Shown here: positions 52,351 through 62,227 of the stretch, piece by piece
How the letters are laid out: every line of letters begins with the position of its first letter
How positions within the stretch are numbered: position 1 is the first letter of the stretch
From: Porphyromonas somerae DSM 23386
GTDB lineage: Bacteria > Bacteroidota > Bacteroidia > Bacteroidales > Porphyromonadaceae
Direction of reading: 5' to 3'
Assembly: GCF_000372405.1 (NCBI RefSeq)
Contig: NZ_AQVC01000005.1
Span: forward strand, 1 to 64,000
DNA length: 64,000 nt
The notes under the pieces: model-generated
What the model saw: only the letters and a program-made list of their open reading frames with translations
Database searches by the model: none
What the model was told of the DNA's origin: nothing
Translations under genes and position numbers: made by a program

Positions 52351-52938
52351 ATGAAGAGAAGTAAACTTTTATTTTTGCTTTTGTGTTTGGCTGGAGCCTT
52401 AGCGTTCAACCCCAAGGCTTACGGGCAGAAAGTGGCACTTAAGAGCAACCTTGCCCACTGGGCATTGATGGGCTCTCCTAATGCAGGAGTAGAATTTGCC
52501 TTGAGTCCTAAGTGGACACTAGATGTTGATGGCGGTCTCAATCTATGGAAGTTCAGCGAGCCGCGCGAATTTCGTCATTGGGTAGTTCAGCCCGAGCTCC
52601 GCTATTGGTTTTGTGAATCTTTCAATCAGACCTTCATTGGGCTTCACGGCCATGTAGGTCAGGCAAATGTTGGCGGGTGGAATATCCCCATTGGTCGCCT
52701 AGATAGGTTCAAAGACCACCGTTACGAAGGCACCTTCTATGGTGCGGGCATCAGCGTCGGCCATCAGTTTGTCCTCTCACCCCTGATGAATATTGAGCTT
52801 TCAGTAGGAGGAGGATGGGCACGCATCGACTACCGGAAGTTCGACTGCGCCACCTGTGGTCGACAAATATCTGACGGTAAGTACGATTACTTTGGCGTCA
52901 CTCGTGCAACTCTTTCACTTCTATTCTTCCTTAAATAA
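52351..52938 (+). CDS. DUF3575 family outer-membrane protein of the fimbrial locus
   Basis: An exported barrel-like protein of about 195 residues. ATG at 52351 gives a clean signal peptide (MKRSKLLFLLLCLAGALAF); the longer frame would need a TTG. DUF3575 features: ALKSNLAHWALMGSPNAGVEF, HWVVQPELRYWFCESFNQTF, a Cys pair CATCG, and an FFLK end. Paralogue of 29180-29830. First gene of the Mfa-type operon. Confidence 0.82.
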   Translation: MKRSKLLFLLLCLAGALAFNPKAYGQKVALKSNLAHWALMGSPNAGVEFALSPKWTLDVDGGLNLWKFSEPREFRHWVVQPELRYWFCESFNQTFIGLHGHVGQANVGGWNIPIGRLDRFKDHRYEGTFYGAGISVGHQFVLSPLMNIELSVGGGWARIDYRKFDCATCGRQISDGKYDYFGVTRATLSLLFFLK

Positions 52939-52947
52939 AAGACTCTG

Positions 52948-54405
52948 ATGATGAAAAATAACTTGAACATACGTCTCGGTTTTGCACTGGCACTACTCAC
53001 CCTCGCTTGCACTGCAGCAGCCCAGGGCTTGAGTGGACAGATGACCCCCACCCACTCCCTCTATACACGTGAGGGCGACAAGGTGGCAATTGCTGTGGAC
53101 TTTGATCTCGGTAAGAGCAAAGTCAGGGCCAACGATTTTTTTCTCGTTACCCCACAGCTAGTAAGTAATGTTGATGCCAATAAGGTGTGCCAGCTCCCTC
53201 CATTTATGGTAGCCGGCAAAACCCGTGCAATCGTCCTTGAGCGCAACGAACGCTACGGCAACCAGCCCGATTACATGGTAACCAACCCCCACATTGTGGT
53301 GCGCAATAACGGTCTCGCACAGATCTTCAACTACTCAGCCCAGGTGCCTTTTGAGCCTTGGATGATGGATGCCCACCTCGAGCTTATCGAGTGGGCGAGT
53401 GGCTGTGCTGCTTGTGATAAAGGGATGACCACCACACAGTTGGCAGAGCGGATCCTACGTGAGCCCAACTTCCAGTTGGCGTACGTCTCCCCAAAGGTTG
53501 AGGAGCTCAAGGTACGCTCCGATAAGTACACCGCTACCATTGGCTTCCCAGTCAATAGCGATGTGATCAAGGCTCCTTTCGGCAATAATAAAGAGGTCCT
53601 CAGCGAGGTGGATGCCAAGGTGGTAGAGATCCTCAATAATAAAGACCTCAATACCTCCAAGATCGAGATTGTCGGCTTCGCCTCTCCAGAGGCCTCTGCA
53701 GCCTACAATAAGCGACTCGCTGAGAAGCGTGCCGCTGCCTTTGCTGGTTATCTCTCCTCCCGCTATGCGGTCGATGCTCGCCACTTCACCTCTCAGGGCT
53801 ATGGCGAGGATTGGGATAGAGCCGAGGAGCTAATCCGTGAGAATAGCATTGGTCTAGCCGATGCTACACGCCAGCAGGTGCTAGATATCATTCAGTCCAC
53901 TCCCGATGTCGATGCCCGTGATGCCAAGATCAAGGCGATCGATGGTGGGGTCACCTACAAAAGACTCCTCACCGAGGTGTGGCCAAAGATCCGCCGTACC
54001 GAGTACACTATTAGCTACTCCGTACGCCCCTTCAACGTAGAGGAGGCAAAGCAACTGATCAAGACCAATCCAAAGCTACTCTCCCTCAACGAGATGTACC
54101 TCGTAGCCAAGAGCTACGACCCTAGCTCCGAGGAGTACAAGCAGGTCTTTGATATCGCTAGCCGTCTCTACCCCAACGAGCCCGAGGCACTGATCAATTC
54201 AGCTGCTGCAGAGCTAGAGGTAGGAAGCTACGCACGTGCCCTCAAGGTGCTCCCCTCATTGCGTAACCGCCCTGAGGCACTCAACAACCTAGGTGTTGCC
54301 ACCGCCCTCGCAGGTAATAGAGAGCAGGCACGCACCCTACTAGAGCAGGCTGCCTCTCTTGGCTCAGAAGAGGCGAAGCACAACCTCGCAGAACTCGGCT
54401 TTTAA
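52948..54405 (+). CDS. DUF3868/OmpA-like fimbrial accessory protein
   Basis: A 485-residue exported protein (signal peptide ending CTAAAQG). The N-terminal domain has VPFEPWMMDAHLELIE and CAACDKG; the middle an OmpA-like segment (IEIVGFASPEASAAYNKRLAEKRA...GYGEDWD); the C-terminus has two or three TPR-like repeats (LNNLGVATALAGNREQA). It probably anchors or assembles fimbriae at the outer membrane and peptidoglycan. The gap to the DUF3575 gene is 9 nt. Confidence 0.75.
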   Translation: MMKNNLNIRLGFALALLTLACTAAAQGLSGQMTPTHSLYTREGDKVAIAVDFDLGKSKVRANDFFLVTPQLVSNVDANKVCQLPPFMVAGKTRAIVLERNERYGNQPDYMVTNPHIVVRNNGLAQIFNYSAQVPFEPWMMDAHLELIEWASGCAACDKGMTTTQLAERILREPNFQLAYVSPKVEELKVRSDKYTATIGFPVNSDVIKAPFGNNKEVLSEVDAKVVEILNNKDLNTSKIEIVGFASPEASAAYNKRLAEKRAAAFAGYLSSRYAVDARHFTSQGYGEDWDRAEELIRENSIGLADATRQQVLDIIQSTPDVDARDAKIKAIDGGVTYKRLLTEVWPKIRRTEYTISYSVRPFNVEEAKQLIKTNPKLLSLNEMYLVAKSYDPSSEEYKQVFDIASRLYPNEPEALINSAAAELEVGSYARALKVLPSLRNRPEALNNLGVATALAGNREQARTLLEQAASLGSEEAKHNLAELGF

Positions 54406-54471
54406 TAACGAATCATTTTTTGAGAAGTAATAATAAGTAATATATTAATGTTTAATCAACAAAGAAAAAGT

Positions 54472-56136
54472 ATGAAAAAGATTTCAACACTTCTTCTTAC
54501 AGGTGCTACCGTTTTCGGTCTAGCTGCTTGTAACAATGAAAAGGGATTTGCCCCTGACGAGGGTACTGTTGCTGGTAATACCAGTGCTCGTGTATCTGTA
54601 AGCATCGCTACCCCATCTAGCCTTAAGGCACAGCCACAAACTGATGAGGTTGGTCGTGACGCTGAGAGCCAGATCAAAACGATGCACCTTGTAGGCTTCG
54701 CAACTAAGGACTGGAATCCATCAGCAGTTGATGGTGATGGTTTCTGGAAAGCTGCTAATGGCAATTATACCATCGCTCCATTTGAGGTGAAGGCTGGTAC
54801 AGGTGACCTTGCTATGGCACTTAATAAGGGTGACCTCTCTATCGCTATCACTCCAGAGAACCCATTCGGTGCTCAGACTTCTGCTATTGAGGATATCGCA
54901 AAGCTTTCTACTGATGGTAAGTTTGTGATGACTTCTGCTGCTGCTAAGAAGACTGTAATCGCTGGTATTACTGAGCAACAGGCTAAGGATGGATCTGATG
55001 AGACTGCCAACGTATTCAAGTTTGACCTAGAGCGTGTAGTAGCTCAAGCTTTCGTATCTAAGAAGGCTGGTCTTAAGGGTGAGGCTACTGATGGTTCTGG
55101 TGAGGTACAGCTAACTGACATGACCTACTCAGTGATGAATGGTGCTGCTCGCACTTACGTACTTGCTAGCCACGCTGGTGATAGAACTATGCAAGATGCT
55201 GGTAATTACAAAAATTATGAGTCTGCTATCCACACCAAGACTATTGCTGAGGCTCAGGCTGAAGGTCAAGACTTCTTGATTCGTATCGGTGATTTTGGTA
55301 AGCCTAATGACCAGCTTGGTGGTTACAAGGCGATTGCAGTTAATGAGAATGCTTATGCTACTGGTGGTCATGAGACAAATCCTGGTATCTACTTCCTTGA
55401 GAACTCATGTAGCACAGACTTCACTAATGTAGCTGACCGTAAGGAGGGTTACAGCCGTGTAGCTACGTCTAAGGTTTATGCTACTTTCGTACCAAAGACT
55501 GTTTATGGTGTTAAGGCTGATGCTGAGCAAACCTTTACTGCTGAGGCAGGTACCAAGATTTGGTACAAGAAGACTACTACTAAGGAAACGGTTGGTACAG
55601 AAGAAAAGACAACTATTACCTATAGCGATCGTACTATCTCTGACGCTAAGCCAACTGCTGCAGTTGAGGCTAACCAAGAGTGGGTTGAGGGTCGCGTAAG
55701 TTATGATAAGGCAGATATCGTTAAGGTAGCTTACACTGCTGGTACTACTTTCTATATTGGTGCTACTGATAATACAGCTTACATTTCTATCGAGGCTGCC
55801 CTAGCAAATGGCAATACCAAGGTCCACACTTATAAGGATGGTCGCTGCGGTTACTATGGTCTATTGAACCGTACGGTAGAGAAGGGTATTAAGTATGCCG
55901 ACACTCGTCGTAACAATATCTATGCTCTATCTATTGCTAGCTTCTCTAGCCGTGGATTTAACTATGACCCTAACGATCCTAACGACCCTAACCTTCCAAA
56001 GCCAGATCCAAAGGATCCAGACGAGGACCCAACTCCAGACCACCACGATAATGACCTCGAGCCAGAGAAGGGCTTTATGCGTGTAGAGGCTAAGGTACTT
56101 CCTTGGAACCTTGTAACTCGTGACGTTCACCTATAA
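54472..56136 (+). CDS. mfa1: Mfa1-type major fimbrial subunit (fimbrillin)
   Basis: A fimbrillin lipoprotein precursor of about 554 residues; ATG at 54472 gives MKKISTLLLTGATVFGLAAC with lipobox Cys20. Two Ig-like domains are expected. Visible marks are the central FLENSCS, the TRRNNIYALSIASFSSRGFN motif and a Pro/Asp-rich linker before the C-terminal strand VLPWNLVTRDVHL, a likely donor strand for polymerisation. Codon use is strikingly different from its neighbours (GCT, GGT, ACT, AAG dominate), as in very highly expressed genes, which supports the major-subunit role. A 66-nt spacer separates it from the DUF3868 gene. Confidence 0.82.
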   Translation: MKKISTLLLTGATVFGLAACNNEKGFAPDEGTVAGNTSARVSVSIATPSSLKAQPQTDEVGRDAESQIKTMHLVGFATKDWNPSAVDGDGFWKAANGNYTIAPFEVKAGTGDLAMALNKGDLSIAITPENPFGAQTSAIEDIAKLSTDGKFVMTSAAAKKTVIAGITEQQAKDGSDETANVFKFDLERVVAQAFVSKKAGLKGEATDGSGEVQLTDMTYSVMNGAARTYVLASHAGDRTMQDAGNYKNYESAIHTKTIAEAQAEGQDFLIRIGDFGKPNDQLGGYKAIAVNENAYATGGHETNPGIYFLENSCSTDFTNVADRKEGYSRVATSKVYATFVPKTVYGVKADAEQTFTAEAGTKIWYKKTTTKETVGTEEKTTITYSDRTISDAKPTAAVEANQEWVEGRVSYDKADIVKVAYTAGTTFYIGATDNTAYISIEAALANGNTKVHTYKDGRCGYYGLLNRTVEKGIKYADTRRNNIYALSIASFSSRGFNYDPNDPNDPNLPKPDPKDPDEDPTPDHHDNDLEPEKGFMRVEAKVLPWNLVTRDVHL

Positions 56137-56151
56137 TTAGGTATTCACAAC

Positions 56152-56186
56152 TGCTCTAAACTGCCTAGGCAGTAGAGCAAGTTTTT
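56152..56186 (+). terminator. Hairpin after mfa1 (possible attenuator)
   Basis: GCTCTAAACTGCC (56153-56165) pairs with GGCAGTAGAGC (56168-56178) apart from two extra A, centred on the palindrome CTGCCTAGGCAG, and is followed by AAGTTTTT. It would lower expression of the downstream minor subunits relative to mfa1. The spacer 56137-56431 also contains a diverged MITE-like stretch at about 56205-56290. Confidence 0.6.
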
Positions 56187-56204
56187 CAAAACACTGTAGA
56201 ATGG

Positions 56205-56290
56205 ATGAGCTACAAGGCACCAAGGGCAAGGGTGCAGGGAGTGTACCTCCGTACATGACCCAGCCCGTGACCCGCAGGTAACGCAGTAGG
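56205..56290 (+). repeat. Diverged partial copy of the MITE-like element
   Basis: GGATGAGCTACAAGGC..GGGTGCAGGGAGTGTAC..GTACATGACCCAGCCCG..GGTAACGCAG parallels 49610-49696 of copy 1 in order and spacing, but without the terminal stems. Confidence 0.6.
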
Positions 56291-56431
56291 TAACCATTAT
56301 ACGAAGTTTTAGGGTAGGGTGGGCTTGAACGCCCCCCTATCCGCGATAAATAAAGAGAGTGGAAGAGCGTGGCAGCGGTGCCATACAACAGCACTCTTAG
56401 AAGGAGTAAACTAATTAATTTAGTGAGTAAG

Positions 56432-57415
56432 ATGAAGCTTATATCAAAGATTGGACTTTCAGCTCTGCTACTTGTGGCACTTGCTAGTTGCCAGAAGGGC
56501 ATTATGAGCGACCTCTCAGAGTGTCCTCAGTACACCATATTTACATTCGATGTCCGGACACCCGATGAGATCAGTTATCCAGATGGTAAGATTGACGATA
56601 TCCGAGTTTTCGCTTTCGACGAAAACGACCAATTGATCGGAGAGTGGAAGGAGGGCGGTGTAGCCTTCCTACCCGATTACGAGATGCGGACCAACCACTA
56701 CCGCCCAGGCAAGACCACCACGTTCGTGGCGTGGGCGGCTAAGGATATGAGCCAGTACGACCTCTCTGCCTTCAAGGTGGGTGCCAAGAAGTCCGACCTC
56801 GTCCTATTTATGGCTAAGCAGGCCGATAAGATCAAGGCAACCGCAGGTCCTCTCTACGTCGGGACTCCTAAGGAGGGAGCACTGAATCAGATTGACCGCG
56901 ATGGTAAGGGGACGGTGATAGACCGTGTGCACTTCCCACTCACTCAGATCACCAACCACTTCAATATCGAGATTAGAGGGTTGGCACCTGGTCACCAATA
57001 CAAGATGACCTATACCGCCAAGAATAGCCGCTACGGATACGATGGGCAGCTACTCCCCGATACTCCATTTGAGTGGACCACCGATACCTTTGAGCAGAAG
57101 GTGAGCGAGAGTGGTAAGAGCGTTACGGTTAGTGCTACCTACGATATCCTTCGTCTGGTTCCTGGGGAGCGTGGCGATTACCTCATCACCATCACCGATG
57201 AGAGTGGTCAAGTGGTTTATGAGTTCGACCCACTGCACGACTATATCCTATATAGTGGTGTGGCGATGAGCAGTCCTAACCCATTCAAGGATCACCTCGA
57301 CCTCAACCACGACTTTAATATCCGTATCCTCCTTCAGAAATACACGGAGACCTATATGGCGGTACAGGTAACCATCCAGAATTGGAACCTCGTCTTCCGC
57401 GACGCCCACCTATAA
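56432..57415 (+). CDS. mfa2: FimB/Mfa2-family fimbrial anchor lipoprotein
   Basis: About 327 residues from ATG 56432: MKLISKIGLSALLLVALASC with a lipobox Cys. FimB/Mfa2 features: DLSECPQY near the mature start, DDIRVFAFDENDQLI, CCxx-less TxFVAWA strand, and the C-terminal VTIQNWNLVFRDAHL. In P. gingivalis Mfa2 terminates and anchors Mfa1 fimbriae, and its gene follows mfa1 as here. The longer frame from 56369 would put 21 residues before the signal peptide. Confidence 0.8.
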   Translation: MKLISKIGLSALLLVALASCQKGIMSDLSECPQYTIFTFDVRTPDEISYPDGKIDDIRVFAFDENDQLIGEWKEGGVAFLPDYEMRTNHYRPGKTTTFVAWAAKDMSQYDLSAFKVGAKKSDLVLFMAKQADKIKATAGPLYVGTPKEGALNQIDRDGKGTVIDRVHFPLTQITNHFNIEIRGLAPGHQYKMTYTAKNSRYGYDGQLLPDTPFEWTTDTFEQKVSESGKSVTVSATYDILRLVPGERGDYLITITDESGQVVYEFDPLHDYILYSGVAMSSPNPFKDHLDLNHDFNIRILLQKYTETYMAVQVTIQNWNLVFRDAHL

Positions 57416-57435
57416 TTATATAGCGATCTAAGGAG

Positions 57436-59109
57436 ATGAAAAGAAATCGAATATATCACCTCGTTGCCCTTCTGATAGGCACCCTCTTACTCGGAGCTTG
57501 CAGCCAGCAATCCCCTAGTGAGGAGGCTATCAATAAGGGGGACTCCCAGACCTCGATGCACTTTGCTGTGCGGGTAGCGATGGATCGCTCCCTGCGTGGG
57601 GTCAATCAAGAACAGAAAGATGAGTCTGGAACTAAGAGTGAGCAAGGCATAAAGCAGGGGTTGGTGCTCTTCAAGGACTACCCTAGCATGCAGGCAACGC
57701 TTAGCGAGGAGAGCGCAGGTACAGGGATATGGAAATCGGCCCCTATGGCATTGCAATCCGAGATGTCTACTCAGGTGTCGATGACGTTGCTCCTCAATAG
57801 CAATTCACTCGGTACACTCACTGGCACCGACTTCGCTCAGGATAGAGTAATAGAGCTGAAGGATCTTTTGGGCATTGCTGGAACCACAGGGGAGGGGATG
57901 CTGATGACCGCTACTGTAAGTGACCCAGCACACAACATCGTGAGCATTGATAGCAAGGCAACTGAGCAAGAGGTATTGCAAGGGAGTAAAAACAATTTCC
58001 CTTTTGACGTGGAGCGTGTGGTGGCTAAGGTGCAAATCACCAAGTCGAGCAGTGTGACCGCTGAATTGAAGGATGTCGGTACACTGAAGTTTCCTCTTAC
58101 CTACAGTATGGCGGGTTCGGCGAAGAAGAGTTACCTATTCCGCGACCATGCCGGTTCGCGGACGCTTTCGGAGAGTAGCCCCAACGTCTATAAAGATTAT
58201 ATCTCACTGATTGATGACCAATCGGTGCCTACCGATTGGGATCCAAAGAAGGGACACCCTTTCCTACAAAGAGTATCGGATAAGGAGGGGGAGGCATATG
58301 TTCTCAACGGCTATTACCGGAACCCTAAGGAGGTGAAAGATGGCACTGCCGAAAGGACCTCCATCGATGGCGGCTTTTACTTCCTCGAAAACTCAATGTA
58401 TGGCAATAATAAGGTGGCCTCTAAGAAGGGCGAGGTTAAGTACAATCGCATCGCCTATGCAAAGGTCTACACCAAGCTCACCCCTACCCATGCTTATACG
58501 ACCAATTATAAAAATGGTAACTATGAAAGGGTATTAGCTAGCCCTGAGGAATTTACTGAAAAGCAGAGCTATACCATGGAGATTTCCAAGGAGCTCTATT
58601 TAAAACTAAAAAAAGACCCAGCATACAGTAGCCGATTATCCTCTGGATTTACTTTTAAACCAGGTGGGTCTGGCTACCAGTCTTATGATCTTCAAGTGAC
58701 AGATAAGCCTGGCACCTTCTACGTCGGTGGAGATGATGGGCTACTTTACCTAAGGTTACGTGATGCAGTGTTGATGGGGAATAAATCTGTCCGTAAGTAC
58801 GATGAGGGCCGAATGGTCTACCTCATTCCGCTCAATAGGCAGTTGGACGGTGCCAAGGGCTTTGTCAATTACTGCGACACACGGAGAAATAATATCTACG
58901 ACCTCAACATTGCTAGTATCAACAGCATCGGATTGAATCACGACCCCGTGGACCCCGACGACCCCAATATCCCTAAGCCAGAGGATAATCCTTTCGAGCC
59001 TCCTACGGACCCACAGATTCCAGTAGAGGAAAATGACTACCTCATGCGTATCACTGCCAAGATACTTAAGTGGAACTTGGTGGAGAAGCACTACGCTCTA
59101 TGGAACTAA
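57436..59109 (+). CDS. Second Mfa1-like fimbrillin
   Basis: A 557-residue lipoprotein (lipobox LGAC, Cys21). It shares the Mfa1 plan with 54472-56136: GGFYFLENSM, FYVGGDDGLLYLRLRDAVLMG, CDTRRNNIYDLNIASI, a Pro/Asp-rich linker and a terminal ILKWNLVEKH strand. Codon use is ordinary, unlike mfa1, so it is more likely a minor or alternative subunit. AAGGAG immediately precedes the ATG. Confidence 0.75.
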   Translation: MKRNRIYHLVALLIGTLLLGACSQQSPSEEAINKGDSQTSMHFAVRVAMDRSLRGVNQEQKDESGTKSEQGIKQGLVLFKDYPSMQATLSEESAGTGIWKSAPMALQSEMSTQVSMTLLLNSNSLGTLTGTDFAQDRVIELKDLLGIAGTTGEGMLMTATVSDPAHNIVSIDSKATEQEVLQGSKNNFPFDVERVVAKVQITKSSSVTAELKDVGTLKFPLTYSMAGSAKKSYLFRDHAGSRTLSESSPNVYKDYISLIDDQSVPTDWDPKKGHPFLQRVSDKEGEAYVLNGYYRNPKEVKDGTAERTSIDGGFYFLENSMYGNNKVASKKGEVKYNRIAYAKVYTKLTPTHAYTTNYKNGNYERVLASPEEFTEKQSYTMEISKELYLKLKKDPAYSSRLSSGFTFKPGGSGYQSYDLQVTDKPGTFYVGGDDGLLYLRLRDAVLMGNKSVRKYDEGRMVYLIPLNRQLDGAKGFVNYCDTRRNNIYDLNIASINSIGLNHDPVDPDDPNIPKPEDNPFEPPTDPQIPVEENDYLMRITAKILKWNLVEKHYALWN

Positions 59110-59133
59110 TATGAAGTTAGCATGAAATGAGTT

Positions 59134-60657
59134 ATGATGAATAATATGAAATATACCATCCGTATCCTTCTCTTGGGTCTACTGCTCTTTGGCCTGACTG
59201 GATGCCACCAGCGTGTGTTCCCGACAGATGAGGAGCTGGGTGATGGCTGTGAGCAGATGGTTCGTATTACGGCAAAGATCCTCCCTAGTGATGCTCCTCT
59301 ACGTGCTATGGGTGATGTGCGGGATGATACGGAAGATGATCCAGACACTCCCTTCGACCCAGAGGTTGTTGATCCGGAGTCCCAATTACACGAAGATCGT
59401 GTTGATCACGTGATGCTCTATGTCTACGACAATGATAAGCTGATCCGAGCGGTCTTCTACCACGCTCCAAAGATTACTGCAGGTATGCCAGTAGCTTTTG
59501 ATGGGCTTGAGGTGAAACATTTTGGTACAGAGGCGGACGGGATCTTTACTTTCGACCTGATGCTCTCCCCTGGGCGCTACCGCTTCGTCTTGCTCGTCAA
59601 TGACCCGAAGTCCTACGAGGAGGCGAAGAACGGCAATATCCGAGATCCTCAGAAGATTTATCTCAGTCAGATGACCAAAGAGACGGGGATGCTCAATACT
59701 GAAATGTTGTATTTCAAAAACACTCGAAACTCAATTACCTTGTACAGGAGAGGTCTCCACCCTAGATTGATCCCGATGACTGGTCAGGCGATGCTTACCA
59801 TCCCTAAGGGTAATGACGACGGTACGCCCAAAACCGTGACCCCATCCATCAACCTCGAGCGTGTCTTTGCGAGGGTAGAGTTAATCCTCACGACGGCGAA
59901 TAAGGAGAAAACAGAGTATTTAAGCCCTGAGATCGCAAATTATAGAATAGATAATCGTGATTATTTCGATGGCACAACTTCCGGTAGGTTGACTAAGGGC
60001 AAATTCGTGGATCTTGTGGACACTGACTGGCGTGCTGGCACCCTGGAAATGCTTCCCACTCGTGGGGAGTACACTGCCACTGGTAGGAATATGCCCGAGG
60101 ATAGCCGACTCTATAGCGACCGTACCTCGACGGACTATCTGCAGTACTTCCGCAATGGTGCCACGTACAGGACTCAAGTCACTACTCCATATGCTGAAAA
60201 TCTTGATAGTACGAATAAAATCCCTGATGGTTTTGGCTTTGGAAAGATGTATCATCAACGCTCCCAAACACGATGGTCTAAGTTCACTGTCAACTTGTAT
60301 TACCTTTATATCCCGCCGATGTGCATCGACGGACTAAAGAAGGAGGATATGCCTTACATCCTGATTGGTATTAATACCACTGGCAAGGATATCCCAGAGG
60401 ATGCTCCAGCAGCTGCCGAACAGATGACCTACTTCCGTCTCCCCATCACCACACTCGTCTCTGCAGCGGGGGGTGGTATAGAGGAGAAGTTTGAGGTACG
60501 GCGCAATACCACCTACAGCATCTACGCTGCCTTCCGTGGTGGTCGCCTCATCCTCAACGACGGCATCAAGGTGCTCCCTTGGAAGGTGGAAAACGAAACC
60601 ATTGAGGTGGATATCGATGATGCAAAGACACCTCCTGTAATTCCCATAAAGAAATAA
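59134..60657 (+). CDS. Fimbrial minor/tip subunit lipoprotein (Mfa-locus)
   Basis: A 507-residue lipoprotein (lipobox LTGC at about residue 24). It has the fimbrillin-type fold pattern: HVMLYVYDNDKLIRAVFY, LSPGRYRFVLLVN, SINLERVFARVEL and RRNTTYSIYAAF, with a C-terminal VLPWKVENETIEV strand. Position after the fimbrillins fits the minor-subunit genes (mfa3-5 in P. gingivalis), but I cannot say which. Start could also be the Met at 59146. Confidence 0.68.
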   Translation: MMNNMKYTIRILLLGLLLFGLTGCHQRVFPTDEELGDGCEQMVRITAKILPSDAPLRAMGDVRDDTEDDPDTPFDPEVVDPESQLHEDRVDHVMLYVYDNDKLIRAVFYHAPKITAGMPVAFDGLEVKHFGTEADGIFTFDLMLSPGRYRFVLLVNDPKSYEEAKNGNIRDPQKIYLSQMTKETGMLNTEMLYFKNTRNSITLYRRGLHPRLIPMTGQAMLTIPKGNDDGTPKTVTPSINLERVFARVELILTTANKEKTEYLSPEIANYRIDNRDYFDGTTSGRLTKGKFVDLVDTDWRAGTLEMLPTRGEYTATGRNMPEDSRLYSDRTSTDYLQYFRNGATYRTQVTTPYAENLDSTNKIPDGFGFGKMYHQRSQTRWSKFTVNLYYLYIPPMCIDGLKKEDMPYILIGINTTGKDIPEDAPAAAEQMTYFRLPITTLVSAAGGGIEEKFEVRRNTTYSIYAAFRGGRLILNDGIKVLPWKVENETIEVDIDDAKTPPVIPIKK

Positions 60658-60662
60658 GCATT

Positions 60663-62147
60663 ATGAAGAATAGAATACTGAAAGTAGCCACCATTATAGG
60701 GCTATCAATGATATTTGCTTCTTGCGAGAAAGGTGCCAATAGAGCGGAGGTGATGCCCGATCCTCCTGAGGTGGACCCATGGGAAGGGTATGAGAAGACG
60801 GCCGATGGCACGCGTATTATCCTACCAGAGCCCATCACGCTTGATATCTCTGTAGCCCCAACGCGTGTGGTCAATAATACACTGAGAGCAGATATCGGTG
60901 ACTTTGATGGCATCTATAGTGAAGATGAGCGGGCTCGAGCTACGGTGAATACCCCAGAGCCTGCAGATAGCCCAACGGCTCCTCGTAATCCTTATAGCTA
61001 TGGCACTGCGGAGTTTTGGCAGTGGTACTATTCTGACGAGTATAGAGCCTATCAACGTGAGTTTGATCGCTGGCAAAGTTGGAATACCAATGGTGGTGAG
61101 GATTGGATCCGTGACCTCCATATCCCTGAGCTTCGAGAGGGGGATTATAAGGTGGATGGCTTGGTTCCTTATAGTGATTTTGGTCGATTCTCTACAGGTG
61201 TGGATGTCACCCCATACTCCAAGGTAACCATCGCTTTCTATAAACTCCCCACCTCAGGTGTCCTCTCTTTTATGGTCAATAGCAAGGCGTACCATACCTA
61301 CTACAATCGTGACGAAAATTTGGCTCCACTCACACTGGAAAACCCTTTCTTGATCAGCGAAAATCCAGACTTTAGCTATGAGCAGGACGTGGTATCAAAG
61401 CGTAAGTGGCTTGACTCGAAAAATATATTCCCGGGTAGTGACCTTGGTGGTAATAGTCAATTATTTGAGTCTTCTTATCTGCCAATGTTTAGTCGTCTAG
61501 TGGATGTGAAGCCCAATGATAAGCGGGGGATTGACGGTCGTGAGAGTGGCTCTACTGAACCAGTGCATGAGATCAGGAGCATCTACCTAGAGCGGGCTGT
61601 CGCTAAAGTGACTGTACGATGGGAGTATGAGTATTACCCAGCAGGAAGCACTAAAGAAGTAAACCCTGTCAAGGACCACTTCTTTGATGATATCTATCCT
61701 GGGCAGTATGCCAATATCACCAGTGTGGTTCCTAATAACTGGGCAGCACTCAAGAGTCATTATGAGAAAGTGGGTAAGCCTGCAGCGAATATGCCGTTCT
61801 ATCGAAGCTACCCCAACATTGCGTACATTGATGATGAATCTGTAGGTACGGCATTGATGAGGGGGGGGACAGAGCACTTCTACATGCCAGAGAACTTCCC
61901 TACCAATGCCTCAGAGCAGGCGACCATGCTGGTCTATATCACTAAGTTCGACCCTGCCACTAATGCGATCGTTGGGAAGCGACGCTATAAGTACTATGAG
62001 ATACCATTTGGAACCAAGCGTGCCGATGGACTGCGAGAGATCAGACGTAACCATAGTTACGAGATCCTCCTCCGCTTCACGTACCCAGGTAAAGGTGGTG
62101 GCTCTCTACCCGAAGGACCAGATCCAGTTGTAAATATCGCTTTGTGA
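60663..62147 (+). CDS. Fimbrial minor/tip subunit lipoprotein, last gene of the Mfa locus
   Basis: A 494-residue lipoprotein (lipobox FASC at about Cys21). Fimbrial-type pattern: LERAVAKVTVRWEYEY, ATMLVYITKFDPATN, REIRRNHSYEILLRF. The middle holds an unusual Tyr/Trp-rich stretch (about residues 95-145: PRNPYSYGTAEFWQWYYSDEY) not seen in the other subunits. It starts 5 nt after the previous gene and is followed by a strong terminator. Confidence 0.65.
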   Translation: MKNRILKVATIIGLSMIFASCEKGANRAEVMPDPPEVDPWEGYEKTADGTRIILPEPITLDISVAPTRVVNNTLRADIGDFDGIYSEDERARATVNTPEPADSPTAPRNPYSYGTAEFWQWYYSDEYRAYQREFDRWQSWNTNGGEDWIRDLHIPELREGDYKVDGLVPYSDFGRFSTGVDVTPYSKVTIAFYKLPTSGVLSFMVNSKAYHTYYNRDENLAPLTLENPFLISENPDFSYEQDVVSKRKWLDSKNIFPGSDLGGNSQLFESSYLPMFSRLVDVKPNDKRGIDGRESGSTEPVHEIRSIYLERAVAKVTVRWEYEYYPAGSTKEVNPVKDHFFDDIYPGQYANITSVVPNNWAALKSHYEKVGKPAANMPFYRSYPNIAYIDDESVGTALMRGGTEHFYMPENFPTNASEQATMLVYITKFDPATNAIVGKRRYKYYEIPFGTKRADGLREIRRNHSYEILLRFTYPGKGGGSLPEGPDPVVNIAL

Positions 62148-62175
62148 TCGCGGCTCCAGGCTCGCACATTTATGT

Positions 62176-62218
62176 ACTCTCCCAAAGTGGCAATCCCGTT
62201 TTGGGAGAGTTACTTTTT
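62176..62218 (+). terminator. Rho-independent terminator of the fimbrial operon
   Basis: ACTCTCCCAAA (62176-62186) and TTTGGGAGAGT (62200-62210), an 11-bp perfect stem with a 13-nt loop, followed by TAC and TTTTT. It lies 29 bp after the last fimbrial gene. Confidence 0.88.
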
Positions 62219-62227
62219 AGGTACCTT

